From Azadirachta indica (Eukaryota; Streptophyta; Magnoliopsida; Sapindales; Meliaceae), in NCBI GenBank assembly GCA_022749755.1, contig CM040446.1, positions 399,339 through 463,338 on the forward strand: a stretch of DNA of 64,000 nt, given 5' to 3'. Shown here piece by piece: positions 45,371-59,600 of the stretch. Position 1 is the first letter of the stretch; each line of letters opens with the position of its first letter. The position numbers were made by a program, and so were the translations under genes. The notes below the pieces were generated by a model. It ran no database searches and was not told the DNA's origin. It was given only the letters and a program-made list of their open reading frames with translations.

Positions 45371-47542
45371 ATAATTAATATAAGTAAGTCTTATTCATTT
45401 ATGTATTCTTGTACTTAAAGCTTCTAATTTATTGGAAAATAAATTAGTTGGTTAACCATGAATAAATGAATGAATGCTTAAGAAAGACTAATTTGTGCAT
45501 TAGGATAAAGAAAGCTTCTGAACTCTGAGAGTCTGGGAAGATATCGTTGTCTACATAATCAAATTAATACTATGGAGGTCAAGATATTAAGAGGTGATTG
45601 AGTATTTAATTATTAATAACTAGTAAATCTAAAAGAACATTTGATTAATCTAGTCAAATAGGGATATTAATAAGGTTGGTTGAACATAGGGCCTGGTTTG
45701 GCACTTAGGAAAGGTAACCAAGTCAAATTATATTCCGTGATTAGTAAATTAAAGCATAAGCTATTAACAATTCCCAATTAGGATAAATGTAGTAAAGTGA
45801 AGTCAAAGCCCTAAGACCATTTTCATATCAATTTCACTCACACTTTCTCTATTACTTCTATTTCTAAAATGAGAAGTGACCATTTTTAGTTCTGATTGTG
45901 CACATTATATGATTCTGTCTTATCATTTTAGAACTGAATCTCAGCTAGGTCAAATAGAGATATCAATCGTAGTTGAACAGAATCAATATCAGAATCAGAA
46001 TCAAAATTAGAATACTATGGACAAATAAGCCATACTATTTTTCTTTCATAAACCACATAATCATTTATTTCAAATATATTGGCTTGCGTTAATACATACT
46101 TTATCAAATCATTTGCAATTAAATTTTCAAGATGAGATTAATGTTATAAAAAATCTATTATTCTAAATATGAAGACAAGATATACAAGTTTATACCATAA
46201 CTTCTTTTAATAATGAAAGTTTCACAGATATTTCTAAAATATTAAAATAAATAGATATTTAGCATAAAACATATTTATGTTGTAAAACAAACACAAATAC
46301 ACTATGAGCGGAATTACTTACCTTAATTCAAGCACAAGTCTTAGGCTACTTCTATTCATCCAAAGATTCCAAACCCTCTATATGATAAAGGACACTTAGT
46401 ACACCACATGCACATAAATTTCAGAATTTTAATCATGCCCTAAATAATATATTTTAGAACCTAAATTTAACCCTTCATGATAGTTTCTGGTTTTTTTTCT
46501 AACCATCCTATTTTTATCTCTCAAATTATGAATTGAATCAGCCCAGAATTTTCTAGATTTGCTTACTACACTTTAAAATATCATATGTAAAAGTTTCATC
46601 TCAGTTCTGGTTTACTAGGACTTTCTAAACAATTTAGATTTCATTCAATAGAAATATGTCCAAAATGTAACAATTTTATAGTATCTTCAATAAAAAATTT
46701 ATTACTATTCTTGTGAAGACTCAAAAATTACGAAATTTATTGGAAAACCACTAGATAGATAGAAGAACCATCATACCAAATTTTATAATTTTTAAAAATC
46801 ATTTAGCCACTTAAATAGTTTTTTTTAGAACAACATTGCAGAATTTTTAGACTTCTAGAATCTAGGTATGAACTTTGAAAAATTATATACAATTAAATTT
46901 TGAACCAATTTGAGTGAAACAAAATTCAACATGCACCTCAATTCGTGTTGTCTAAATTTGTAAAAACTTAAATACAAAATTCTTAACAGAACTTTTGTTA
47001 GAGTTGTTCATATACTCTATCCTCATCAAATCCTATAAAGTTCAATGAAAATCAATTCACTAGTATGTAGAAAGTTAAGTAAAACTAGAATTCCTAAATC
47101 TAAAATCACAAAAACTACTTTTAATAACAGCCTTTAAGAATCTATATAAAAAATTATGAAATAACAAGATATAAGAATCAAAAATATGGATGAGTATAGT
47201 ATAGTTAAAACTTTTGCCTTGACTTGACAAGTCTATAAGAAAGCCACAACACCAAGGTGAGTAAAGAAATATGTTTATGTGTTTTGTAAGAATGAAAGGC
47301 AGAGACAAAGAGAAGAAAGATAAAATAAAGTACGTTTATATAACACTTCCTAAGACAAACCCTAAACTAATATGGAAAAGACAAGGACTTAGTATGTAAC
47401 AAATCAAATTATCTACTTTTCAATTTTAAAACATATAATTTCAAAATTTAAAAAATTATATGTTATTAAAACTACCCTATAAAGCTCATATAATTTGTTT
47501 CCTAATTAGTAAGAAAGATTAAAAAAAGTAATAGGATGTTAT
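45371..47542 (-). other. Probable 3' LTR and decayed flank of the chromodomain gypsy element
   Basis: About 2.2 kb without coding sequence between two gypsy fragments. On the minus strand the junction at 47543 reads GAGAGAGGAAGAAG (purine tract) followed by TATAACATCC, close to the TGTAACATCC that opens many plant gypsy LTRs. The length suits a chromovirus LTR. No second LTR copy exists in the window to confirm it. Confidence 0.4.
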
Positions 47543-49680
47543 ACTTCTTCCTCTCTCAAAGAAATTTCGTCCTCAAAATTTGTACGTACCTTGCACCTTA
47601 AAAAGTTCAAGGTACTTTTCTCGCATTTTTGCTTCACGTTCCCAAGTCGCTTCCTCTCTTGTATGATTCCACCAATATACCTTCACTAATAGAATAATCC
47701 TATTCCCTAGGACTTGTTCTTTTTGATCAATGATCTCTATGGGCTTTTCCTCATATGACATATCTTCATTAATCTGGATCGGTTGATGGTCTAACATATG
47801 TGTAGGGTTTGGCACATATTTCCTTAGTACAAAAACATGAAACACATTGTGCAATGTAGAAAGATTAGGTGGTAATACTATGCGATAAGCCACAAGACCA
47901 TTCATCTTTAGAATCTCAAATGGTCCTATGAACCTAGGGCTAAGTTTATCCTTTTTCTTAAAGTGAAATACTCCATTCCAAGAGGACACGTTTAAGAACA
48001 CAAGGTTCGCAACTTGAAATTCCATGTCACGTCTGTGATGATCTATATAACTCTTCTATCTACTCTGTGCTGTTCGAAGTCTTTCTCTAATTAATTTGAT
48101 TTTCTCTGCAGTAATTTGTACAATTTTTGGCCCTAATAGTCGTCTTTCTCCAACCTTGTCCCAATAGATAGGAGATCTATACTTCCCACCATACAAAGCT
48201 TCATAAGGAACCATATTTATGCTGGAATGAAAACTGTTATTGTATGCAAACTCAATAAGAGCGAGATGCTCCTCCCAAGTACCACCCAATTCTAGAACAC
48301 AAGATCGCAACATGTCTTCGAGAGTCTTTATTGTTCGTTTTGATTGACCATCTGCTTAAGGATGGAGGACTATGTTGAAACTCAACTTTGTTCCCAATTT
48401 CTTGTGTAGGCTAGCCCAAAACTTAGAAGTAAAACAAGGATCCTTATCAGATAAGATTGACACTGGTAAGCTATGCAACTTACTACCTCGTGTAAGAATA
48501 TCTTTGCCATCTACCCCAAATTGTCTAAATTTTTGACTGCTAGGAAATGAGCAGACTTAGTTAACTGGTCGACAATTAACCATATGGAATCATAACCTTT
48601 CTTAGAACGAGGTAATTCATTAATAAAGTCTATAGTTATATTCTCCCATTTCCTCTCTGGAATAAAAAGTGACTACAAAAGCCCTTATAGTCTCTAATTA
48701 TCAATCTTAACCTACTGAAATACCAAGTATCTTAATACAAATGTAGCAATCTCATTGTTCATATATTTTCCGCCAGACGTTTTTCTTCAAATCACGATAC
48801 ATTTTGTTACTACCAAGATGTAGATTGTAACTTGACTTGTGGGCTTCTCTTATAATTTCTTGCTTTAGCTCCTTTTTCATTAGCACACATAACCTTTGCC
48901 CTAACCATAACACATCATCATCTACTAATCTAAACTCTGATTTGCGCCAATTCTTCACTTCCTCAATAATCTTAATAAGTTGTGAATCCTCCTTCTGAGC
49001 CACTTTAATCCTATCAAGTAAGGTAGGTTGAACCTTTAAATGAGCCAAAAGGTTAACTTGTCTGTGTGCCACCACCTTGATCCCTATCTTCTCTAAGTCT
49101 TTTAAAATACATGTCTGAGATTAAGCATACCATAGAACTAGAGCACCGCACAGTGAAACACTAGGACAAATAAAACTTTTATCTAGTAATTTCTGCAACT
49201 GCACCTTTAGTTTTTTTAGCTCTATAGGTGCCATCCAATATAGGGCCTTAGATATTGGCGTTGTGTAGGTACTATGTCAATACCTAACTTCACCTCTCTA
49301 TTAGAGGGTAACCTTGGTAGTTCATTATGAAAAACATCATCGAACTCTTGTAGTATAGGTATATCTTCTAGACAAACCTTGTCAACCTTATCAACTATTA
49401 GACAAGCCAAGAACCCCGCACAACTTTTCTACAACATTTTCTTAGCTTTGACCATAAAAATAAAAAGATGGCTATAATTTTGAATTCCTCTGAAAACAAA
49501 CTTTGCCTCTCCTAGGATATGGAACAAAATCTCTTTAGTAAAGTAATCTACTGTGGCATGGTAAGCAGCTAACCAACTCATCCCAAGTATAACATCAAAA
49601 TCATGCATCTCTAGAGATAACAGATCAACTAAAAACTCTATACCAAAAAGATCAATTACACAAGAATTTAAACCTTATAT
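47543..49680 (-). mobile_element. Ty3/gypsy chromovirus remnant with internal RT deletion
   Basis: Minus-strand order: protease C-terminal part (FDVILGMSWLAAYHATVD, about 49600), RT N-terminal spacer (EFDDVFHNELPRLP, 49330; [14 protein letters not shown], 49230), then directly the integrase zinc-binding region (49075-48752). The integrase core (about 48690-48350, ITIDFI and VDQLTKSAHF) and its C terminus ([19 protein letters not shown]) follow. The element ends in a chromodomain (EEATWEREAKMREKYLELF, 48025-47573). RT catalytic core and RNase H, normally about 1.5 kb, are absent between about 49200 and 49090. Stops and shifts are scattered throughout. Confidence 0.82.
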
Positions 49681-50329
49681 AACAAAATATAAATTTCAAC
49701 CGAGTTTATCCCTCATTTTCCCTTTCTGTTTTGTTTTCTGTCTACTGCTTCTAATGGCAAGAGCAAAGACTACACATACAAATATATATATATATATGTA
49801 TGCATTTATGTGACCAATTCACCAAAGGCTTACACCCTTTAATTTATTATATAGATAAATTTTTCAATCTTTACTTACACGTTGCACATTAAAACTAAAC
49901 CAAAAGCCAAAAATCCATCAACTCCTTACACATGATAATTCCTAACTCCACCACCAATAGTCTTAAAACATTTGTAAAAAAAATCATCTCATTTTATTTA
50001 TTTTACTATTTTTGTCTTTCGCTTCACCAACTTAAGGGAAGCCATTTTGGACTCTGAACTTCATTCAAGCCCCTCAATTTTTTCTTTTTCACTTTTCACC
50101 TATAATAAATTCTTATTACCCAAAATTCCTTCTATTGTAAACATGTAAACAAATTCATCCATAATCAAATAATTTATTTCCAATAAATTTAATTATTTTC
50201 TAATTACTATATATATGTGTTTTTGTGTGTGTATGCATTAATCAAAATCTGAGTATCACAATATGAGAACTAGTCCATATATTGGAACATCAATTCGTCA
50301 TTAGAACTAAATAGGTATCTAGAAGCAAG
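49681..50329. other. AT-rich spacer between retroelements
   Basis: No coding region or LTR recognised. It contains a short TA run near 49785. It probably includes the truncation points of the two adjacent elements. Confidence 0.5.
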
Positions 50330-53300
50330 ATGGATGAATCCAATATGGCTGTTAGGAATAAGGCTAGATTAGTGGCCAAAGGATACAATCAAGAAGAAGG
50401 AATTGATTTTGATGAGACATTTGCATCCGTAACTAGATGAAAATCCATTATAAATTTGGCTTGCATTTGCATTGTATAAAGAATTCATTTTGTGTCAAAT
50501 AGATGTTAAAAGTGCTTTTTTGAATGGTTATATTATGGAAAAAGTTTATGTTGAACAACCTCCAGGTTTTAAAAAGTTTCAGCATAAAGAAGGTAGACTC
50601 CACATTATTCATTAAATATAAAGGACATGATTTACTCATTGTTCAAATTTAATGATATTATATATGATGATATTAATAATTTTGTGTGAGGAGTTTGCAA
50701 ATTGTATGAGAAACGAATTTGAAATGAGCATGATGGGAGAATTAATGTTCTTCCTTGGTCTTCAAATTAAGCAACTCAAAGATGGAATCGTTATTAACCA
50801 ATCCAAGTACATCAAAGATCTACTTGAACGATTTGTTAGAACTTTAAAAGAATGTAGCAACTCCAATGAGTTCAACCCTCAAGCTTGACAAAGACGAAAA
50901 GGGAACTGATGTGGATAGAAAGAAATATAAAGGTATGATTGGATCCTTATTTTAATTGTAAGCAGACCCTATATCATTTTTAGTGTATGCTTGTGTACAC
51001 ATTTTCAATCTTGTCCCAAAATCTTATTAGTTAAAGTTAGCACATTTTTCAATACTTGTATACTACTATATATTTTGGTGTATGGTATCTTAGAGGCTCA
51101 TATTTTAATTTAATTAGCTATATCAATGTACACTTTGTCAATAACAAAGTCGATAGGAAAAGCACTGGTGGCACATGTCATTTTCTAGGATATTCATTAG
51201 GCTCTTGGTTTAGCAAGAAACAAAATTCTATTGCAATCTCTATTGTTGAAGCAGAATATATTATCGCTAGTAGCTGTTGTGCACAAACATTGTGGATGCA
51301 ACACACTCTTAGGGATTATGGCATTATAGTTAATCTTTCCCCATTTTGAGTGATAACACCATTGCCATAAATTTGTCCAAGAATCCTATTTGTCACTCTA
51401 GGGCCAAACACATTCAGATTAAACATCATTTCCTTAAAGACCACGTTCAAAAGGAGGACATCTCTATGGAATCAGTTCCTATAGAGAAACAACTTCCAAA
51501 TATTTTCATTAAACCTCTTGGAGAAGATAAAGTCACAACCATTAGGCATAATCTTGGGATATTGAGAATTACACATTGAGATATATACTTATTTAATGGT
51601 ACATGTAATCTTAAAAGTTATTACTTTTATATATGTTCATCATGATACTTGAATGCTTTGTTTTACCCAACAATTTTGTATAATTTATGTTCTTCATTTA
51701 TGCTTATGCTATATCAAATGTTGTGCATGCATATTTAGTGGGCCATTGGCCTTTTCGATTTTTAGTAAATAAATGGCAAGTTTTTCATTGTGTAATTTGC
51801 CTCAACACTTCATTTTGCATGTTATTGGCTTAAAAATAAACAATTCTATCATAATTATTATTTTAATTCATGTAAGCCAAACATAAACATCTAGAATCAA
51901 TTACAGATGACCAAAAAGGCATAAACATCAGAAAACCAAAAACTTGTCAAAAAGCCTAGTTTTGGTCGACTAAATGGAAGAAACGGTCGATTAAGGTTGT
52001 CGCCAAAATTTTCCCTCTTTCAGGTCCTCCAAGTACTACCTATTTGGTTGAACGAATTTGGAAATTTATATATATCAACAGTCAATCGATTTCATTTTTC
52101 TCCAACTCCCTCTCTCTCTAAAGCTTCAAACCAGTCTCTCTCTCTCTCTCTTAAAGTCAAACCAATCTTTATCTCCTTTATCAAATCTCCTCAAGATTAT
52201 TCTATTTCTAGTTCTCAAACACTCTTTCCCCTCCATTAATTCCACCTTTTAACTTCAAAATACTCAATCTCTAAATCAGACTTATACCCCAAAATTCAAA
52301 ATTTTCAACTTTGAGCTTCTTTTAACAAGAAGTTGTGGCTACTTCTTCAAAGAGACAGAAAGGAACCCTTCAAGAGGCTATAGCCATTGAAAGACAAACA
52401 AAAGGTAGGTATGATGCAACCTTTTTTGATTCTCTTGATTTGGCAAAGAAGTTTAATGATAACTTTGCAAAACGAGCTATTAATCCACGTACAATGGTCA
52501 ATATTGAGATGCTTAGGACATTTAATTTGGTGAAATTTTTTTATTCTAAAAAATGAATCATTTGCTAGGAGCGATTTAGTGTTCCTAGACTAATGAGATT
52601 ATTTTACACAAACCTCAACTTTGAGGGTAGAGAATCTAACAAAATTTACATCTTTTCTAAGGTCAAAGTGATCGAAATGCATTTAGATTGTGATAAAATA
52701 AGTACCATTCTTAGAAATCCTAATTTTGGACATAAATTTTTTCTCAATAATGATTTTTGATCATTTGCATGTATTATTGGAGAAAGTGTTTGACGTTCTT
52801 GGAGATGAGAGCTAAGACCTGATAAAAGTTGCACTTATCACTCACTCGAGCTCTCCTTGAAAAGTAAAATCTTGCACCAAGTTATATTCATTGTTTTTCT
52901 ACCCAAAGCAGATCACTTGGCAGACCTAGGGATATATGTAGAAGTACTTACTTTTCTGCCTACTTATGCATGATTTAGTGAATTTGGGTTATTTGTTGTT
53001 ACATAACATAGCTAAGATAGCCCATCACTTTATTACGAATAGTTGTTTACTCTTATTTTTAAACACTATGCTGTATCGTTAGAGGATGAAGAGACTATAG
53101 AAATTCCTGAAGGTGATATTTTTTACTTTGAATCGCTCAAGAGGATAGGTTATAAAAGAACTCAAGATGGAAATGGGTAAGGAAAGTTAGATTGGGGGTA
53201 GAGAAAGAATTGAATGAGATGATAATGATGAAGAGGGTGAGGTGACAAGCTCATGTCATATATCTTTGGCCTCTCTTCAAGATCAAATGGATATCCTTAG

Positions 53301-53752
53301 TATTGACATACATGGCTTTAAATCTCATATAGATACTCACACTGGTAGCCTTGAAAACTCTATAAGTATTATGCAATATTATGCAACATGACATTGCATA
53401 AGTCTGTTAGCTCCTTTGCCATAAACATTCACCGTCCAGGCCGTCCACCTCATGATTCTACATACATCTCATCATCATGCCTCATGTTCTATGTTTATTT
53501 ATACTCCATTATATGATTTTTCATCTCTCTTTTTTTTTTTAACTTGTACTCATTTATATGTTATGATATGTACTAGTTGAACAAATTGATATTCCATAAT
53601 TTCAGAGTTGTTATTTTATATAGACCAATCTTTGGATTCGTATTTGGCTTTGTTTCAATATTGTTCTGGTCTTTGCTTTCAAAATTTTGATGATCTACTA
53701 CTATCTTTGCTTATCCATATGTAATGTTGCTACAGTTCTTTTTTATGATGCT

Positions 53753-53767
53753 AAAAGGGGAGAAAAA
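53753..53767 (+). other. Extra polypurine tract (Sirevirus-type)
   Basis: AAAAGGGGAGAAAAA, repeating the core AAAAGGGGAGA of the terminal PPT at 54018. Repeated PPTs upstream of the 3' LTR are a known Sirevirus feature. Confidence 0.6.
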
Positions 53768-54017
53768 TAGCTGCTTTCGTTAATTAAACCCTTTATGATA
53801 TTTTGTGCTTTTGGTTTTGAGCTTGTTTGTGTGGAGTTAAGAAGAACTTTGATTGAAGAGTTATGAAGTTGTAAGTAGAACATATATAGAAGTGTATCTT
53901 TTTATGGTTGTGTGTGGAGTACTTTTTGTAAGGAAGATTTTGCTCAAGTACATAGAGGGAGCAAATTTGATTGTCATTAAGAAAAACTCTCTATGACTCA
54001 ACTATTTCGTCATCATT

Positions 54018-54030
54018 AAAAAAGGGGAGA
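54018..54030 (+). other. Polypurine tract before the Sirevirus-like 3' LTR
   Basis: AAAAAAGGGGAGA immediately before TTGTTGACC, the beginning of the LTR. Confidence 0.75.
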
Positions 54031-55010
54031 TTGTTGACCTTAGTTCACAACCCTAATTTTGATGATCACAAAACACGTCATCCAATTAAAGAAATCAAAA
54101 GGACATTTCAAGCTCAATTCCTGAAGATAAGGTACAATAAAAAAAGACGATACTCTATATATATTTTATTTGTTTAAACTTGTGTTTTTGTAAATGTGTC
54201 ATGCATTAATTAAGGGCTTAAAACATTTTATGCATATCATACATTTTTTGAAAATTGAACTTAAATGAAAATTTTCAAAACCTACATTTTAGAACTTAAA
54301 TGCAAAATTATCAAAGTTTTTTTTAAAAAAAAACCAGTCTCTATTCATGGACCAGTCACTGCTCATGAATCGAGTACTATTACTGAACTTTGTTTTGGCT
54401 CAATCGATTTTCTACATGGATCGGATACCGTTCATTCGACCGAACTAATTTACGTTAAAGTGTTCCTTAAGTTTGATTGCACATTTGGTCGATCGAATTT
54501 ACCACTTGGTTAATCGAATATGCCACCTAATCGACTGAATCACACGAAATTTAAACGTTTTGGGTTTTTAACAACTAGTTTTTGAGAAAAATATAAAATG
54601 AGGCTTTTATTTCTTTTATATATCATTCATTAAGCTTATTTTCAAAAACCCTAAGATCACAAAACATCTTACACATCCTTTTGAGCTCTATTTCGTGTAT
54701 TCTACGTTAAAATCTCCAAGAACATTCAATTTCATCATCTATTCTTGAGGAGATCAATATTGTGAATGTTCTTTTCTTATTATTGTTCAATTTTATTGTA
54801 AGAAAGTGAAAGAAATGGGTCTTTCATCTAGTTTGAGTGATTTTGTGAGTGTTTAGGGAGTATAAACGCTTGCATACGGTTGTTGGGAGCCAAAACCCTA
54901 GGTTGCTTTAAAATACTTAAGTTTAATTAGTAGGTGAATGAAAAAAAGTTACATATGCACAAAGTTTATACACTCTTTAGTATTTGCATAAAATTGTACC
55001 AAATCAACCT
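54031..55010 (+). mobile_element. 3' LTR of the Sirevirus-like element
   Basis: Begins TTGTTGACCTTAG directly after the polypurine tract and continues with CCTAATTTTGATGATCACA, a start typical of copia/Sirevirus LTRs. It contains several TCGATT/TCGACT words (54400-54540). The end is set approximately, after a GGTTGCTTTAAAATACTTAAG block; the matching 5' LTR is absent, so it cannot be placed exactly. Confidence 0.55.
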
Positions 55011-56091
55011 TTTTTCGTAGTAGAAGTATTTACCGGTTCCTCAAAGAAATATGTTGGTCTAGCAAAAACAATTAAAGGAAAAATAAATAGTTAGAAATGG
55101 AGATTCCATGGTAATTTGTAAATATTGCTCAATTCTCATTATATTTAAGAGTGTATATGGAAGGAAAATTCAGTGGTCATCACCTCCTGAATCACTTCAT
55201 AATGGTAGCGAAATTTTGAATCCATTATTTTGTACCTGAAATTGAAAGATCAAACTCACATAGAAATATATACAAAAATAAAGTGAAAAAGAAATTATTA
55301 AACATGATTATCCTAGAAAACATCATAAAAAGAACCTTTCCCAAAACTCCTTGTTTATTGAAACCATAAACCTTCTTATTCCATTGACATGATTTTGATA
55401 ACTAAAAATGTGTACATTTGCATGCCCTTTTGCAAACTTAATTGCTTCATCCTACCTTTGAAATATAGCCCATACTTCCTTCCCAAGAAACATTCAACTA
55501 CAGTAAAATTCAATTCTACAGTAAGGTCAAGACATATACAGTGAAACTATAGCTAAACTATTTGGAAAATTTTTTAGGAAGAAAAGAGCAGAAATATCAG
55601 TTACACGAAATACCTTAATTTTGATTTATCTTGTTCACAAAGATCAATATGTATTTATTTCATACGATAGTCACAACAATTAAGCTCAATGGTCTTTTCA
55701 AAGGCACACTATATGGAGTGCCATATGATAAAATACAACTGGAGATATTTGCTTCCCACAGTTAGAGCCATTCACTTTAACTGTCAGATGAAACAAGTAG
55801 TAGTTGAAGAAATAATGTTACTAAATCCAATCAAATTAAGTTCCATAACAAAATAAAGGTTGAAGCCTCTAACATAAAAGTAGAAAAAGAGTAAAAAATC
55901 AAAGACGTATTTATATTTACTTTCATCATTCATATCAATTCAAAAAAGTGGAACTTCGTACACTAAGCAAGATTGTAGCATTAAAAGGTCATATAGCGTG
56001 AACAAACTATATATATATAAGTGAAAACATTGTTCCCTTACAATTAAACAAATTATACAAGTGGACATCATTTACACTTCTCTATCCATTG
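55011..56091. other. AT-rich spacer, no gene seen
   Basis: No supportable ORF, RNA gene or repeat family between the Sirevirus-like LTR and the next copia element. Confidence 0.5.
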
Positions 56092-56606
56092 TGTTGGATA
56101 TTTGAATGAATTGCAAAGAAAATGGAAAACAAAAACAGAGTATTTGTTGAGTTGTTGCTACAGAGCTTAATACTTTATTTTCTATATTTTATATTCTACA
56201 CTTGCAGCACAATATAAATAACAATTGACCATTCTAGAAAATCAATTCTAGAGAATTCTAAACATACTTCTAGAGATAAGAACTTTAACTCTAAATACAA
56301 AACATTGAAGGAGAATTTTGACAGCTTTATGTAGAAGTTTCAAATTGACTTTTTATTTGAACATCCTTTAAACATTTGACCATAACTTTCTCTAAAGAGC
56401 ACTAAATTGAACAAAGTAAAATTTGCTAAAAACTTAACTTATGGATCTTTCTAATGGTACCAACAATGCTCATAAATGATCTCTCAATCAATATAGTTTA
56501 AATTTTGAAAATGCCTTTTTAATAGTGTTTTGTAAATTTCATAACTTGCAAATACTGAAAAGGTATTGTTTGACAACTCACAAATATTAAAAATGCATTA
56601 ATTCTA
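56092..56606 (-). repeat. 3' LTR of the copia element
   Basis: About 515 bases matching 60371-60904. Shared blocks include GGATATTTGAATGAATTG, GAGTATTTGTTGAGTT, CTAGAGAATTCTAAACA, ACAAAACATTGAAGGAG and TAACTTTCT. Many substitutions and a few indels separate the two copies. Confidence 0.88.
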
Positions 56607-59600
56607 ATATGCCTCCTTAATGCAGTTTTCTTACAACTTTAATGAGTTCTCTAAGATACGAAAATCTTTCTCTTGGAAGAGTTTTAGTAAGAATGTCAGC
56701 AAGTTGCTCCCCTATTCTGCAATATTCAAGCTGAATTTCTCCTTTCTCAACAGCTTCTTTGATGAAATGATATTTGATTGCTATATGTTTTGTGCGGTCA
56801 TGGCTAACTGGATCTTTTGCAATGGTAATGGCTGACTTTTTGTCATAAAACAATAAAGTTCTTTTGTCTTGCTTTTCTCCAAGATCTTCAAGAATTCTTC
56901 GAAGCCATATGCATTGAGAAGTAGCCTTCGCAGCAGTAACATATTCTACTTTAGCAGTTGAATGTGTTACAACTTTTTACTTTTTCGAAACCCATGAACA
57001 TATTCTTGAACCAAGAGAAAAAATATAACCTGAAATACTTTTCATATCATCTTGACAAACAGCCTAATCATTATTAAAATATCCAACTAAACTTGAGTTT
57101 TCAGTGACCTTATACAAAATGGCATAATTAAGTGTTTCGTACAAGTATCTTAAAACTCTTTTTATTGTTCTATAATGAATTTGACTTAGTTCACGCACAA
57201 ACCAATAAAGTTTACTGGCTGTAAACATTATGTCAGGTCTTGTTGTTGTAAGATATAAGAGGTTGCCAAAGAGACTTCTATACTTTATGGCACTGCCATT
57301 TCAGCTCCATCTTTTTTCTTTAACTTCTTATTTGTAATTAACGGAATTGCAACATATTTACAACCTAGCAAATTGAATTTCTTTAAAACATTCTCTATAT
57401 ATTTTCTTTGAGAAATGAAAATCCCACTTTTAGTTTGAGATATTTGAATTCCAAGAAAGTAATGCAAGAGACCCAAATCATTCATCTCATAAGTTTTCAT
57501 CGTATCCTTTTTGAATTCTTGTATCATGTCCTCATCATTGCTAGTAAAAATTAAGTCATTAACATACAAGGAAACAACAAGAATAATGATCCTTTTTCTT
57601 CAAAATGTAAAGAGTTGGCTCATTTTGGCTTCTTTGAAACCCCTTGTGTGAAAATATTTTCAATTTTGGCGTACCAGGTTTGGACTTATAGTTTCCAATG
57701 TAGCAACAGGTGCAAAGGTTTCATAGAAATCAATACCTGGCTTTTGAGTGAATCATCTAACTATAACCCTTGGTTTATACTTTTGAATGCTCCCATATTG
57801 ATTGAATTTTGTTTTGAATCTCCATTGGACTCTAATGACTTCTTCGTTTTTTGGTCGTTCTATAAGCTCCCATGTTTGATTTTTCTTAATCATGCTAATT
57901 TCTTCTTTCATTGCTTTGACCCAAACTTCTTGTTTTTTAGCTTATTTAAAGCTTTCTAATTTAATGTCAAAAAAATTGCATGACAAATCTGTGCTTGAAT
58001 TAGAGTTAGATGGTGTCTACAGTGGAGTGGAATCTTACTGTAAATTCTAAATTTTCTGTTGTTCATGAAAAAGAACATAAGGCAGCTCTTGTTCTTTATT
58101 TTCACTCCAATCTCATGCAACTTTTTCATTGAAAATAACATCTCTACTCACAATCAGCTTTATAGTTTCAACATTATATAACCGATATCCCTTTGTGTTG
58201 GAGCTATAACCCACAAAAATGCATTTTTGACTTCCTTCATCAAACTTGGTTCTCTTTTTAGCAGGAATATGAGCATAACAAATGCTTCTAAAAACTTTAA
58301 AATGCCTTACTAATGGTTTGATTCCATTCCAACTTTAAATAGAGTCATGTTTTTCACGGCTTTAGTTGGACATTGATTAAGAAATATATATAGCTGTATG
58401 AATAGCCTCTTTCCAAAAACTTTTAGGCAAAATTTTCTCATTTAGCATTGATGTGACCATTTCAACAATAGTACTATTTTTCCTTTCTGCTATGTCATTC
58501 TATTGAGGACTATAACCTGCTATGAGTTGCTTCCAAATGCCTTCATTTTTGCAACAACTTACAAATTCTACGGGGTTTAACACTTTAAATGGTTTTAATG
58601 GTGCAACTGCTTTACTTCTCTATAAATGCTTTAAATTTTTTAAACGCCAAAAATATTTTTGATTTTTCCTTCAAAAAATACACCCAAGCCAATCAAGAAT
58701 AATCGTCAATGAATAAAAAAAAGTACTTGTGTTGATTTAAGGATGTAGTTTGCATTGGACCGTATATATCGGTGTGAACAAGCTCCAATGGTACTATTGC
58801 TCTCCATGAACTTTGTCTAAGAAATAAAGAGGGATGTTGCTTTCCTATAATGCATTCTTCACATGGTTTTTCGGGCTTTTCAATCTCTGGTAACCCTTTA
58901 ACCATAGCTTTCTACTTCAACAACTTTAAGTCTTCAATGTTTAAATGATAAAACTTTTTATGCCATGGCTATGTATCTTCAAGAACCTCTCTTTTCATTG
59001 CAATAATTGAATTACAATGAAGATTAATAGAAAAGTTTATGTTCTTCTCCATTTTGACATAAGCAATCACCAAACTTTTCTCTTTTTTATCATAAATAAT
59101 ATAGTTGCTTTCTTCAAAATGAAGAAGATAGCCATTTTCAACAAGCTGTCCTACACTAAGCAAATTTTGATTCATATCTGGTACAAGCAGCATATCATTG
59201 ACATATTTTGTTCCCTTTTTAGTTTAGACAGCAATTTTTCCTTTTGATTGCACAACAACCCCATTTCCTAGTTTTATATTAGGAGAAACTGTTGATTCAA
59301 CATCAAGGATGATTTGTTCATTACCTGATTACTGCAACTATGTCAAGATACTAGCTACTACCATCTTTTTCTTCAAGGGCCAATTGGCAAGCATAAAGCA
59401 TATTGCCATCAGCTTCATTCTCCTTCATAGATGAACTAACTTGATTTGATGATTTATATCTACACATTTTTTCGATGTGCCTAAACTTCTTGAAACAATA
59501 GCATTGAAGCTTCCCATGATGCTAACAACTTAAAGTAGCATGATTTTGCTTCTTGCAAATTTTGCATAGAGATTTATTATCATCAGCCGCTTCTTTGTCT

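Larger units (their letters stand above)
50330..54030 (+). mobile_element. Ty1/copia Sirevirus-like remnant: RT, RNase H and env-position ORF
   Basis: Plus-strand order: start of RT ([20 protein letters not shown], 50370), later RT (EFEMSMMGELMFFLGLQIKQ, 50715), RNase H (DRKSTGGTCHFLGYSLGSWF, 51150; VEAEYIIASSCC; RAKHIQIKHHFLKDHV, 51395). The region around the catalytic YVDD is decayed. Downstream of pol, at about 52330-53350, lies a second broken reading frame in the position of the Sirevirus env-like ORF, resembling the 'putative plant transposon protein' type. The expected 5' LTR, gag, protease and integrase are missing, so the element is 5' truncated. Two polypurine tracts and a 3' LTR follow. 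Confidence 0.78.
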
